Below are positions 26,603 through 35,417 of a DNA stretch of 64,000 nt, one piece after another (within the stretch, counting starts at the first letter, position 1; every line of letters starts with the position of its first letter). The notes beneath the pieces were generated by a model. It saw only the letters and a program-made list of their open reading frames with translations. It was not told where the DNA came from and made no database searches. Position numbers and translations under genes: made by a program. This stretch comes from Kolteria novifilia (lineage in GTDB: Bacteria > Planctomycetota > Planctomycetia > Kolteriales > Kolteriaceae): positions 4,898,001-4,962,000 of the forward strand of contig CP036279.1 of NCBI GenBank assembly GCA_007748055.1, read 5' to 3'.

Positions 26603-27643
26603 AAAGAAATATGTCGTTCGCTTGAGCGAGCAAGAGCGCGAAGAACTGCGTGGGATCGTTAGGAGGCTCTCCGGATCGAGTCAAAAGGTCCGCCGGGCCA
26701 ACATCTTGTTACAGGCCGATGCGGATGGGCCGGCGTGGACGGATAAGCAAATCGCACAAGCCTATCACTGTCGTAGCAAAACCGTGGAGAATGTTCGGCA
26801 GCGGCTCGTGGAGCGAGGGTTTCGCGAAACTCTCGACGGCAAGAGGCGTGAAGCGGCACCTCGCCAGAAAGTCCTCGACGGAAAGCAGGAGGCGAAGGTG
26901 ATCGCGACCCGCTTGGGACCGCCGCCGAGCGGCTACGCGAACTGGACCCTTCGGCTGCTGGCGCGTAAGGTGGTGGAGCTTGAGATCGTCGAATCGGTCA
27001 GCCATCAAACGGTCATGCGAACGCTCAAGAAAACGGAATGACGAAACGAAAACTCCAGTACTGGGTGATCCCGCCTGAGTGCGACGCCGAGTTCGTCGCG
27101 AATATGGAGGACGTGCTGCACGTCTACGAAAAGCCGTACGATTCAGCGATTCCGGTGCTTTGCATGGACGAGCAGCCGGTGCAGTTGGTCAAGGAGGTGA
27201 AAGCTCCGATCGCGGCGACTCCATCCCACCCCAAACGCATCGACTACGAGTATGAACGGGCCGGAGTCGCGAACGTGTTTATGTTTGCTGAACCGTTGGC
27301 TGGTTGGCGAAAGGTCTCGATCCGTCCCACCAAGACCAAAGTCGACTGGGCCCAGGAGATGGCCGAACTGTTGGAGGGACGCTACGCCAAGTGCGACCGA
27401 GTGATCGTCGTTTGCGACAACCTCAATACGCACACCAAAGGCGCGTTCTACGAGGCGTATGAACCGGAACGCGCCTTTGCGTTGGCGTCGCGGGTGGAGT
27501 TCCACTACTCCCCAAAACACGGCAGCTGGCTCAACATCGCGGAAAACGAACTAAGCAGCATGACACGTCAATGCGTGGCCAACCGCAGGATTGGCGACCT
27601 CGAAACCTTGCGAAAGGAAACAAACGCTTGGGCACACGACGTG
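26603..27643 (+). mobile_element. IS630-family element, both ends lost
   Basis: The body of an IS630 transposase gene with neither terminal repeat. The left side is replaced by the 5' end of ISL3-B at the start codon region, and the right side is cut by IS66 copy 2 at 27644. No TA duplication can be checked because both ends are missing. Confidence 0.8.
26603..27643 (+). pseudogene. IS630 transposase, truncated at both ends and frameshifted
   Basis: Two overlapping frames. The first (to 27041) has the IS630 helix-turn-helix part: VVRLSEQEREELRGIV, ILLQADADGPAWTDKQIAQA, and CRSKTVENVRQRLVERGF. The second (27038-27643) has the DDE part: PVLCMDEQPVQLV, VIVVCDNLNTHTKGAFYEAY and HYSPKHGSWLNIAENELS. 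They overlap by four bases (ATGA), as often seen where IS630 uses a frameshift. The start codon is missing and the protein breaks at WAHDV where IS66 begins, losing roughly the last 30 residues. Confidence 0.85.
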
Positions 27644-27709
27644 GTGAGCGTTGCAACGGTGGCGTGTGGGGGAAGCAGGAGCCGATGACGATGGGGGACC
27701 GGTCACCGA

Positions 27710-29437
27710 TCAACGGGGAGTGGCGGCAGGGGCGCGGCGTTGGGCTCGGCGGGCGCGTTTGCGGTCGGCTCGTTGGCGGGCTTCGTCGGCGCGCTCTTGG
27801 AGACGATGCTGGGGATGCTCGTCGATCCAACGGTCCGGTAGCAACGAAGGGAGATCCGAAGCCGGGGTGGTCGGCAGGCGGGTGTAGACGTCGCGGAGAT
27901 ACGCGAAGGGATCGACGTGATGGCGGTTGCAACTCTTGGTCAGGGTGAAGAAGGTGGCGGCGGTCTCGCCTCCTTGGCTGTTGCCGAAGAAGAGCCACGC
28001 CTTGCGGCCGAGGACGGCGTACTTCAGCGCCGCTTCGGTGCGGTTGTTGTCGATGGGAATCGCCCCATGGTCGAGATAGCACGCGAAGGACTGCCACCGG
28101 TTGGTCATGTAAGCGATGGCGGCGCGCCACTTCGATTTCGGAAGCTCCCGTTCGCTTTGCTCGAGCAGCCACTGATGGAACTCGGTCACGATCGGCTTGG
28201 CGTCGCGTTGCCGCAGGGCGCCGCGTTGTGACACACTACTGTCACGGGCGCGATCTTCGATGTCGTAGAGCCGCTGGAAGTAGCCGAGGGCGGTGTGCGT
28301 CCGCACGCTCGGCGCGCTGAAGTGGATTTCCTCGAACTTGCGGCGCGCATGAGCCCAGCAACCGACGGGGACGATCCGGTCCTCCGCCGCGGCGATTCGC
28401 TCGTAGCAGGTGTAGGCGTCCGACTGCAAGTAACCCTGGAAACCGGCGAGGAACTCGTCGGGACCATCGCGGCTGCGGTCGGGCGTGAAGTGGAAGCAGT
28501 CGTAGGGATGGGCATTGTCGCCGACGGTGCTCCAGAGATAGGTCTTGGTGCAGCCAGGCGGCTCGCCCGCCAACATCTTGACCGGCGTTTCATCGCAGCC
28601 CAGCACCTCGGACTGCAACGCCAGCCGACGCATCAGTTCGACCAACGGCGCGACCGCCAAGGCCAGGGCGAAGAGCCAACGCTGTTGGGTGCCGCGGCCG
28701 ATGCGGCAGCCGTGGCGAGCGAGGATGTCCTCTTGTCGGTAGTAGGGCAGATGGTCGGCGAAGCGACTGGCGGTCAGATGAGCCCAGAAGCCGGGGCCGG
28801 CGTAAGCGTCGATCAGCTGCGGCGGTTTCTTCGCCGTGGCGATCGTCGTCTCGCCCGATGCTTCGTCGCGAACGATCACCTCTTGGTAATGTTCGATCAC
28901 ATGGATCGAAGCGGGCGTGAACTCCAGTTGCTCGCTGGTCTTCTTGAAGAACCGCCGGGCGGTCGGGTCGCTTCTCAGCTCCTCGGGAATCTCTTGCTCG
29001 TCGAGTTCGTGACGGACCGTCTTGCGCGGCAGCAACTCGGGGAAGAGACGCCGGCCGCGTCCCTTGCTCGTGCGGCGTTCCGGTGACGGTTCGTCGTCAT
29101 CGCTCTCTTCGTCGTCGCCGGAGCCTGAATCGTCGTCCGCCCCGACGATTGTCGAGTCGAACAAAAGCCCCTGCTGGGAATCGTCGACGAAGCGTTCCCG
29201 CCGCCGGCCGTACAAGGTCCGCTTGAGCAAGTCGACGTCGCTCTGCAAGCGATCGATCGTCTCCTGCTGCTGAGCGATGATTGCTTGTTGTTGGGCGATG
29301 GTCTCCTGCTGCTGAGCGATGGTCTCTTGTTGCTGGGCGATGACGGCGGCTTGCCGTCGGCGCTCCCGATCGAGTTCGATGATCAACTCGTGGCAGGCGT
29401 CGATATCGTGGGGGAGGTTCACGTCGAAGGCGTCCAT
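27710..29437 (-). CDS. tnpC: IS66 transposase TnpC, copy 2
   Basis: 575-residue intact DDE transposase, same order as copy 1: a coiled coil with four IAQQQET-type heptads, an acidic linker with EESDDDE, and a catalytic domain with GCDETPVKML and IPIDNNRTEAALK. ATG at 29437 is used; TTG at 29440 is possible. With both terminal repeats and the two accessory genes present, this element is potentially active. Confidence 0.9.
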   Translation of the reverse strand: MDAFDVNLPHDIDACHELIIELDRERRRQAAVIAQQQETIAQQQETIAQQQAIIAQQQETIDRLQSDVDLLKRTLYGRRRERFVDDSQQGLLFDSTIVGADDDSGSGDDEESDDDEPSPERRTSKGRGRRLFPELLPRKTVRHELDEQEIPEELRSDPTARRFFKKTSEQLEFTPASIHVIEHYQEVIVRDEASGETTIATAKKPPQLIDAYAGPGFWAHLTASRFADHLPYYRQEDILARHGCRIGRGTQQRWLFALALAVAPLVELMRRLALQSEVLGCDETPVKMLAGEPPGCTKTYLWSTVGDNAHPYDCFHFTPDRSRDGPDEFLAGFQGYLQSDAYTCYERIAAAEDRIVPVGCWAHARRKFEEIHFSAPSVRTHTALGYFQRLYDIEDRARDSSVSQRGALRQRDAKPIVTEFHQWLLEQSERELPKSKWRAAIAYMTNRWQSFACYLDHGAIPIDNNRTEAALKYAVLGRKAWLFFGNSQGGETAATFFTLTKSCNRHHVDPFAYLRDVYTRLPTTPASDLPSLLPDRWIDEHPQHRLQERADEARQRADRKRARRAQRRAPAATPR

Positions 29438-29795
29438 CAAACCGATCTCAGTTGTCGCGGGGACACCCTAGCACCTCGACGCCGAAGGCGCCAGAGCAGT
29501 TTCAGCAATTTCGACGGAATGACGAGAAAGCCTGCGAGTCCGCCTCGTCGCTGCCATCACCATGACATCGTTGTCGCTCGCGAAGAGAACGCCAGGGTCG
29601 ATCGTCCAACGAGATTGGCAAGCGAAGAACCCTGGGTCCGAGGACAACCGAAGACAAGACTCGGTTTTGGTCGCGTGCCGTCCCATGGCTTCCAGGCTCT
29701 CGCCGCCGCGACGGGGAACTGGCGTCTCGAAGGAGCAGCGGCGCGTCCTGGCTCCGCGGAGCGGCACGCATCATTCGGGAAAGAGCGAGGGGAAG

Positions 29796-30188
29796 TCACG
29801 AACGACGGGACGACGTCGCGTCACGGTGCTGATCGGAGACTTGAAAGCGTTTGCGATGCCGGACCGAGGAGAGGTCGATGCCCTCGAGAATGAGTGACAA
29901 TTGTCCGGCAGTGATCTCGAGGCCGGCCTCGTCGTCGGCCGCCTGGGCGTCGGGAAGCTGATAGCTTCCTTCCTCCAACTGCTGATACCAAATGCAATAG
30001 CCGACGCCGCCCCAATAGAGCACCTTGAGGCGATCCCGGCGGCGATTGATGAAGACGAACAAATGGCCCGAAAGCGGATCTTGCTCGAGCACCGACTCCG
30101 TCAAGGCGATGAGCCCGTGAAAGCTCTTACGCATATCGACCGGTTCCCGGGCCAGAAAGATCCGCACCTGATGAGGGACCGACCACAT
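29796..30188 (-). CDS. tnpB: IS66 TnpB, copy 2
   Basis: 130-residue IS66 Orf2 protein opening MWSVPHQVRIFLAREPVDMR, with the FVFINRRRDRLKVLYW core. ATG at 30188 matches copy 4; the frame stays open upstream through tnpA but in the wrong frame for coding. It ends with DATSSRRS where copy 4 has DTPSSRRS. It is coupled to tnpA, whose stop is two bases away. Confidence 0.88.
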   Translation of the reverse strand: MWSVPHQVRIFLAREPVDMRKSFHGLIALTESVLEQDPLSGHLFVFINRRRDRLKVLYWGGVGYCIWYQQLEEGSYQLPDAQAADDEAGLEITAGQLSLILEGIDLSSVRHRKRFQVSDQHRDATSSRRS

Positions 30189-30190
30189 GC

Positions 30191-30544
30191 TCACTCCTCC
30201 TCGACGCTCTCGAGGGCGGCAAGCACTTGACGCAAGGCGTCGCAGTCGACTTGGGCCGGCGCCCGCACGATGTAGCCTCGGGGGTGAACGATCTCGATCA
30301 CGCTCATCGACGGCGGGGCCACCCGCAACGTCACGAACGGCGACGGACACGTTCCACCGCCATCGACCGCAGTCGACCGTTTCTCTTGTCGATCGCGTCG
30401 CTGTAGCTCACGCCGCCAGCCGTAGAACGACGCCTCCGAAATCCCTTCTTCCCGGCAGAACCTCCGAACGCCCCGCCCGCTCTCCTCTTGCCGACGAACG
30501 ACCTTCCGCCAATACGCTTCCTTCTCCGCACAACGAACTCGCAT
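30191..30544 (-). CDS. tnpA: IS66 TnpA, copy 2
   Basis: 117-residue IS66 Orf1 protein with the helix-turn-helix RRFCREEGISEASFYGWRRE and the C-terminal VIEIVHPRGYIVRAP. It differs from copy 4 at scattered residues (for example YWRKVVRR for YWRQVVRR), so the copies have diverged by point changes and are not products of one very recent burst. Confidence 0.88.
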   Translation of the reverse strand: MRVRCAEKEAYWRKVVRRQEESGRGVRRFCREEGISEASFYGWRRELQRRDRQEKRSTAVDGGGTCPSPFVTLRVAPPSMSVIEIVHPRGYIVRAPAQVDCDALRQVLAALESVEEE

Positions 30545-30622
30545 CTTCCGCCTCGCGACAAACCAGGGCCAACCAACCCAAGCCTACCGCAATCCACAAG
30601 ACGCCACCGTTGCAACGCTCAC

Positions 30623-31638
30623 GCCCGACCGGCATCGCGGAATGGGCGCGCATGAAAAAAGAGTTGCTGCTCGAGACGCTCGAGCTTCCCAACGGCATTC
30701 CGGCCAAGGACGTCTTCCGACGGGTCTTGGCGGCGTTGCGACCGGATGCCTTTCAGTCCTGTTTTGTCAGTTGGCTTGAGTCCTTGCGGCAGGCGGCTTG
30801 TGAAGAGGGTGCCGTTAGCCAACCGGTCTTCGCCATCGATGGCAAGACGAATCGCCGCAGCCACGACCGCAAACGCGGGCTGGGAGCGTTGCACGCGGTC
30901 AGCCTGTGGGCCAGCGAGTTGGGCCTGTCGCTGGGACAAGTCGCCTGCGAGGAGAAATCGAACGAAATCACGGCGATTCCCGAGCTTTTACGGTTGGTCG
31001 ATCTCCAGGGAGCGATCATCACCATCGACGCGATGGGAACGCAGAAGGCGATCGCGAAGCAGATCGTCGAGGGCGGAGCTGACTACGTCTTGGCAGTCAA
31101 GGGTAACCAAGAGAGCCTCGAGACAGCGATCGCCGATACCTTTCTGGCCGAGACCGAAGACGACTTCGCCAGTGGCAAGGTTCGCAAACATGAGACGACC
31201 GAAACCGCCCACGGCCGCACGACGACACGAACCTATTATCAAATGCCGGCTCCGCGAAGCCTGGTGGACTCGGCCGCGTGGGCGGGACTTCGGACGATAG
31301 GCATGGTCATCGCGGTCTGCCTACGTGACGGGAAAGAGACGGTCGAGATTCGTCGTTACATCAGTAGTCTTGGGATGGGCGTCCAACGGTTCGCCCGCGC
31401 CGTCCGCAGCCATTGGGGGATCGAGAATTCCTGCCATTGGATTCTCGACGTCGTCTATCGCGAGGACGATTCACGCATCCGCGATCGTTTCGCCCGTGAG
31501 AATTTCGCCTGGCTCGATCGTTTCACGCTCTCTCTACTTAAGCAACATCCAAGCAAGGACAGCATCGCGATGAAACGCCGAAGCTGCGGCTGGAGCGATG
31601 ACTTCTTGATGGAAGTCCTTACAGGAAAAGCCACTTAG
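30623..31638 (+). pseudogene. ISAs1 transposase, C-terminal part
   Basis: About 335 residues from GIAEWARMKKELLLETLELP to the end, cut off from its 51-codon N-terminus at 17060-17212. The DDE domain is whole: VFAIDGKTNRRSHDRKRG (first acidic residue), IITIDAMGTQKAIAKQIV (second), and HWGIENSCHWILDVVYREDD (third). Without a start or N-terminal domain it is unlikely to be active. Joining it across the duplication restores a 386-residue protein with no frame change. Confidence 0.88.
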
Positions 31639-31653
31639 TATGCGCTGGCCTTG
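30623..31653 (+). mobile_element. ISAs1-family element, 3' part
   Basis: Continues the ISAs1 whose 5' part is at 17060-17419. It begins with the second copy of the 8-base duplication GCCCGACC and ends near 31653 (GCGCTGGCCTTG), about 15 bases past the transposase stop. The terminal repeat match to the 5' end is weak, so the boundary is approximate. Confidence 0.72.
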
Positions 31654-31715
31654 ACCGTGATTCCTACCTGCGAATGAACCTTCACTCCGTTCACCAACTC
31701 TGCGGGAGTGCTTAG

Positions 31716-32165
31716 CTATCGACTCGCCTGATCGATGATCTCTACCAGTTCGCTCCTCGAAGTTAAGATCTCAATGTATCCCCTCTTTGAATCCAACTCC
31801 GCCCATCGAAGACCGGGAAATGGGCCATTTCCTTCTGGTAGGGTTGTCTTGAACTTAATCACATTCCCTGGCTCAACACTCCGCCAAGACTCGACATCCT
31901 CTTCTTCGACACAGAGATTCAGAAAATCAACAGTGATCTGACGTCCATCCGCCAATTCGACCGCCGTGGATGGCATCTCCATCTGAATACTTGGATTGTA
32001 CTCATTGTCTAACTCCGTATCGGTGACCTTCCCAGTCCATTCAACTTCACTATTCCCGTAAATGCGGGAGACTTCAGAACCTGACAGTCCGTCGCCAAAG
32101 TCTCTGCTTACACGATTGACAAACTCGGACCAGTCGGATTCCCATTCGCGCCCTTGAAGACTCAC
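31716..32165 (-). CDS. unknown island protein
   Basis: 149-residue soluble protein with a strongly acidic composition, opening MSLQGREWESDWSEFVNRVS. GTG at 32165 has a good AAGGAG site six to seven bases upstream, so this looks like a real, complete gene. No signal peptide, membrane helix or known motif was recognised; a beta-rich fold is suggested by runs such as GRQITVDFLNLCV and KRGYIEILTSRSEL. The A+T-rich codon use matches the split gene and not the chromosome. It sits between the ISAs1 remnant and an ISBst12-type element, the only cargo gene that escaped interruption. Function unknown; an immunity-type protein is one possibility but not supported by motif. Confidence 0.65.
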   Translation of the reverse strand: MSLQGREWESDWSEFVNRVSRDFGDGLSGSEVSRIYGNSEVEWTGKVTDTELDNEYNPSIQMEMPSTAVELADGRQITVDFLNLCVEEEDVESWRSVEPGNVIKFKTTLPEGNGPFPGLRWAELDSKRGYIEILTSRSELVEIIDQASR

Positions 32166-32202
32166 AGCTGACTCCTTCTGAAGACCATATCCGTCCGAAA
32201 TG

Positions 32203-33745
32203 GTGCGCGTTCACGGGTTGACCTTGACGAAAACGGTGGATTGTTCAGTCTTCGTTCATGGAAGGTCATCGGGAGCAAGCATGGAGGATTGCGACGGCGC
32301 CACTCGAAGAGCGAGTGGTCGCCATCGAGGAGATCCTGATTCGTCTGAGTAAGCTTGAAGAAGAGGTAGAGGATCTTCGGGCGAAGGCGGGTCAGGATTC
32401 GACGAACTCTTCTCGTCCTCCTTCGAGTGATGGTCCTCGTGGCCAGTCCAAGGGGAAGGCGAAGCGCAAGCCACCCTCCGCGCCAACGGGTCGTAAGCGA
32501 GGCGGTCAGCAAGGTCATCCGAAACACTCTCGGCCGTTGACGCCTCCGGAAAAGGTGGCCGCGGTGGTCGATTGCAAACCGCGGTCGTGCGGTGATTGTG
32601 GGGCGCCACTGCATGGGGACGACGCGACGCCCGTCCGGCATCAGGTCGCGGAAATCCCTCCCATCGAGCCGGTGGTCACCGAGTATCGACTTCATGAGTG
32701 CGTCTGCGACCGGTGTGGGGCTCGGACGCGCGGCGGCTTGCCCAAGGGGGTACCCACGGGCAGCTTCGGTCCCCGGTTGACCGCGATCTTGGCCTTGCTC
32801 TCGGGCGGCTGCCGGTTGGGGAAGCGGACCGTCCAACAATTGGCCGACCAACTCTTCGGCCTGACCATCTCGCTGGGCATGATCTGCAAGTTGGAACGCC
32901 GGGTGGCCGAGGCGTTGGAGCAGCCGATCGCCCATCTTGGCGAGTACGTGCGAACCCAGCCGGTCAACATCGACGAAACCTCCTGGCGTGAGCATAAGAG
33001 CAAGAGTTGGTTGTGGGTGGTGGTCGCTCCCTTGGCCACCTTCTTTCACATCGCTGACCGTCGAACTGGCCAAGTGGCCAAGTCGCTGCTCGGCGAAGCG
33101 TATGATCAAGTAGCCACTTCGGATCGTCACGGCGCCTACAACTGGATCAAGCATCGCCAACTTTGCTGGTCGCATCTGCGGCGCGACTTTCAAGCCATGG
33201 TCGATCGCGGCGGAGCCGGTCAGCCCATTGGCGAGCGTTTGCTATCGATGTCCGATGCCCTCTTTATCTGGTGGCATCGGGTTCGTGACGGCGATCTGGC
33301 CCGCAGCAGCTTTCGCACCTATGTCAGCATCCTCCGTGGCGAACTAACCGACGCTCTCGAAGCGGGAATGCAATGCGGCTGCGCGAAGACCGCGCGGATC
33401 TGTAAACGATTGCTCAAAGAAGAAGCGCATCTTTGGACGTTCGCACGCCTCGAAGGGATCGAACCGACCAACAACACCGGCGAGCGAGCGATCAATGTCG
33501 CGGTGCGTTACCGTAAAATGAGCGGGGGAACCGACAGCGAGGCGGGAAGTCGATTTGTCGAGCGCGTCCTCTCGGTCGTCGCCACTTGCCGACAACAAGG
33601 CCGCGACGTCCTGGAATATCTCACGGAATGCCTGCAGGCCAAACTGCATCAACTCGAACCGCCTTCGCTGGTACCATCACGCGAGCACTAACATCCTACC
33701 CAACCAAACCAACACGCCCGCCGATCAAACCCCGTGAACGCGCAC
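32203..33745 (+). mobile_element. IS66-family element of ISBst12 type
   Basis: Single-gene element bounded by the inverted repeat GTGCGCGTTCACGGG at 32203-32217 and its complement ending at 33745. There are no tnpA or tnpB genes, as in the ISBst12 group. The flanking octamers CCGAAATG and GGTTAGGG do not match. It is the last IS before the chromosome resumes and may mark the right side of the island. Confidence 0.82.
32258..33691 (+). CDS. IS66-family (ISBst12-type) transposase
   Basis: 477-residue transposase. An N-terminal coiled coil (EERVVAIEEILIRLSKLEEE) and a Ser/Pro/Lys-rich linker (STNSSRPPSSDGP) lead into the IS66 zinc finger (CGDCGAPLHG, then CVCDRCGARTRGGLPKG) and the DDE domain with VNIDETSWREHKSKSWLW, ATSDRHGAYNWI and EPTNNTGERAINVAVRYRK. 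ATG at 32258 is 40 bases inside the left end. It belongs to a different IS66 branch from the four copies to its left. The frame is intact. Confidence 0.9.
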   Translation: MEGHREQAWRIATAPLEERVVAIEEILIRLSKLEEEVEDLRAKAGQDSTNSSRPPSSDGPRGQSKGKAKRKPPSAPTGRKRGGQQGHPKHSRPLTPPEKVAAVVDCKPRSCGDCGAPLHGDDATPVRHQVAEIPPIEPVVTEYRLHECVCDRCGARTRGGLPKGVPTGSFGPRLTAILALLSGGCRLGKRTVQQLADQLFGLTISLGMICKLERRVAEALEQPIAHLGEYVRTQPVNIDETSWREHKSKSWLWVVVAPLATFFHIADRRTGQVAKSLLGEAYDQVATSDRHGAYNWIKHRQLCWSHLRRDFQAMVDRGGAGQPIGERLLSMSDALFIWWHRVRDGDLARSSFRTYVSILRGELTDALEAGMQCGCAKTARICKRLLKEEAHLWTFARLEGIEPTNNTGERAINVAVRYRKMSGGTDSEAGSRFVERVLSVVATCRQQGRDVLEYLTECLQAKLHQLEPPSLVPSREH

Positions 33746-33781
33746 GGTTAGGGCCTAGTGGTCTGGTCCATCCAAAATCTA

Positions 33782-33813
33782 GGGTGCCACTGGCTGCTGG
33801 TCAACCGGTGCCG
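33782..33813 (+). repeat. dispersed repeat, family 1, copy a
   Basis: GGGTGCCACTGGCTGCTGGT followed by CAACCGGTGCCG. It is related to the hairpin repeat at 40045-40077 and the shorter inverted copy at 55560-55582. It lies in the 250 bases between the last IS and the SDR gene. Confidence 0.65.
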
Positions 33814-33996
33814 AAGGGTGAGGACCACAGCACCACCGTCGTCGAGCGAAGACAGAGCGCCAGCCAGCCCCGTGACAAGGTTGGTACGACGTGGTTCGCT
33901 CCCTATCTCAATAGATTTTGACCGGAAACCAGACGAAACCCACGACTCCCGCGCGCCTGCGGAGCTGCGGGTTCTCGGCAACAATGAAGGAAGCAA

Positions 33997-34729
33997 CATG
34001 GCGAGCCTCGAAGGAAAGACGGCCATCGTCACTGGCGCGGGAAGCGGTATCGGCCGGGCGACGGCCCGCGCTCTCGCGGACGCCGGCATGAAGGTCCTTG
34101 CCGTTAGCCGCACCGAAAAGAGCCTGCTCGAGACCACCGACTACGCGACCAGCGGCAAGCTCATCGCGCACACGGCCGATGTCGGCAAGGACGAGGACGC
34201 CAAAAGCCTCTATGACCTCGTCGACCGGGAGGGAGGCGTCGTCGATTTGCTCGTCAACAACGCCGGCATCAATGTCGCCAAACGCCGTCTCGAGGAGGTC
34301 TCCGCCCAGGACTTCCGCGCGATGGTCGAGACCAATCTCGTCGGCCTCTTTCTGATGACCGCTCCGGCACTGGAACGGATGCGGCCGCGAAAGAAAGGGA
34401 CGATCGTCACCATTTCGTCGATCGCCGGGCTGCGACCGAGCGTCTTGGCGGGCATGGGCTATTGCGCCAGCAAGTCGGGAGCGACGTTCTTCGGACAGGG
34501 ACTCCAGCTCGAAGAGGCCGAGCACGGCATTCGCAGCACCGTCATCTGTCCGGGCGAGGTCAATACCGGCATCCTCGACAAACGTCCGGCCCCCGTCCCG
34601 GAGGAGCTCCGCGCCGTCATGCTCCAGCCCGAGGATGTGGCATCGGCCGTTCTCTTCGCCGCGACCCTTCACCCGCGCGCGACGGTCCCGATGATCGTGA
34701 TGACTCCCTCCAACAATCCGTTCGTCTAA
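33997..34729 (+). CDS. short-chain dehydrogenase/reductase
   Basis: 243-residue classical SDR, NAD(P)-dependent oxidoreductase. The cofactor motif TGAGSGIGRA is at about residues 13-22, NNAG at about 88-91, the catalytic Ser in TISSIAG, and the Y-x3-K pair in YCASKSG, followed by the PG motif VICPGEVNTG. Length is normal. ATG at 33997 has AAGGAAG upstream; the frame stays open further but into repeat DNA. It is the first chromosomal gene after the island. The substrate cannot be named; 3-oxoacyl-ACP reductase-like proteins are the commonest relatives. Confidence 0.9.
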
Positions 34730-35024
34730 CTCACGCCGACGAGCACGCTTGTGCCAATTCAGGCTCGCGACCACGTGGGAGGGACGGTCAACGACAACCG
34801 GAAGAAATCCCTGGATTCACGGAGAACGCTCCGTATCGTAAGCTCGGTTTTGTGACTCTCGTGGGGCCTAGGTACCACGAAGAGTGTTGGAGACTCGAGC
34901 CTTGGCGTCGGACGTCCGGCGTCATTCGAGTCGGGGTCAGTGGACACATCTTGCCCGCGAGCGTTTCTTAAGTGTGCTCGAGAGGGCGAGCCAATCGAAT
35001 TCAATCAGTGTAAAGGAGCCAGCG

Positions 35025-35357
35025 GTGGCAGAAGGCACCCCCGAACAAACACACCCCCAAGTCAACGTCGATGACGCTGGGCTTCAGCCCATGTACACCA
35101 ACTTCTGTCGGGTCACTGGGACTCCGGAAGAAATCATCCTCGACTTCGGCTTGAACACCGAGCCGTTCGGCAAGTCGAGTGGTCCCATTCGTCTCGGCCA
35201 GCGGATGGTCTGCAACTTCTACACCGCCAAGCGCCTTCTCATGGCGTTGTCGGTCGCCGTCCAGCGCCACGAGCAGACCTTCGGCCCGCTCGAGACCGAC
35301 GTCAACAAGCGCGTCAAGCAGCCTCCGGCTGGTGGCGGCGCTCCGGCTGGCTCCTAG
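35025..35357 (+). CDS. DUF3467 protein
   Basis: 110-residue small soluble protein of the DUF3467 family. Characteristic stretches are PMYTNFCRVTGTPEEIILDF and a glycine-lean core with RMVCNFYTAKRLLMALSVAV, ending in a Pro/Gly/Ala tail. GTG at 35025 is preferred because AAAGGAG lies six bases upstream; the upstream extension to 34884 has no such support. A strong hairpin follows the stop. The family's role is unknown; it is widespread in planctomycetes and some other phyla, usually as a single gene. Confidence 0.75.
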   Translation: MAEGTPEQTHPQVNVDDAGLQPMYTNFCRVTGTPEEIILDFGLNTEPFGKSSGPIRLGQRMVCNFYTAKRLLMALSVAVQRHEQTFGPLETDVNKRVKQPPAGGGAPAGS

Positions 35358-35386
35358 TTCCAGCTCCCGACAACTCTGATTCACGC

Positions 35387-35417
35387 CACGGATTGGACCA
35401 TCCGCGTCCAATCCGTG
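35387..35417 (+). terminator. strong hairpin after the DUF3467 gene
   Basis: Perfect 12-base stem CACGGATTGGAC (35387-35398) with GTCCAATCCGTG (35406-35417) around seven bases, 30 bases after the DUF3467 stop. There is no clear U-run. The remainder of the 330-base gap up to the transporter gene shows nothing else recognisable. Confidence 0.6.

Larger units (their letters stand above)
27644..30622 (-). mobile_element. IS66-family element, copy 2 (complete)
   Basis: Complete IS66 of 2979 bases with both terminal repeats (GTGAGCGTTGCAACGGTGGC at 27644 and its complement ending at 30622) and three intact genes. The flanks differ: ACGACGTG in IS630 on the left, GCCCGACC in ISAs1 on the right. The missing partner GCCCGACC lies at the tnpC end of copy 1 (17060-17067, complement), which fits an inversion of the DNA between the copies. 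Confidence 0.92.

Noticed and set aside
24981-27041. A 686-codon open frame on the plus strand
   Set aside because: Its first part is the antisense of the ISL3-B transposase and its last part is the genuine IS630 helix-turn-helix region; the fusion is a by-product of the ISL3 junction.
31716-32165. Calling the island gene an immunity protein
   Set aside because: Size and acidity are compatible, but no immunity-family motif or neighbouring toxin was seen.
32195-33753. Target duplication of the ISBst12-type element
   Set aside because: Octamers CCGAAATG and GGTTAGGG differ, so no duplication is claimed.
12211-33900. A second attachment site (repeat of the tRNA-Pro 3' end)
   Set aside because: I looked for the T-arm and acceptor sequence (GCAGGTTCGAATCCTGT) up to the SDR gene and saw no copy.
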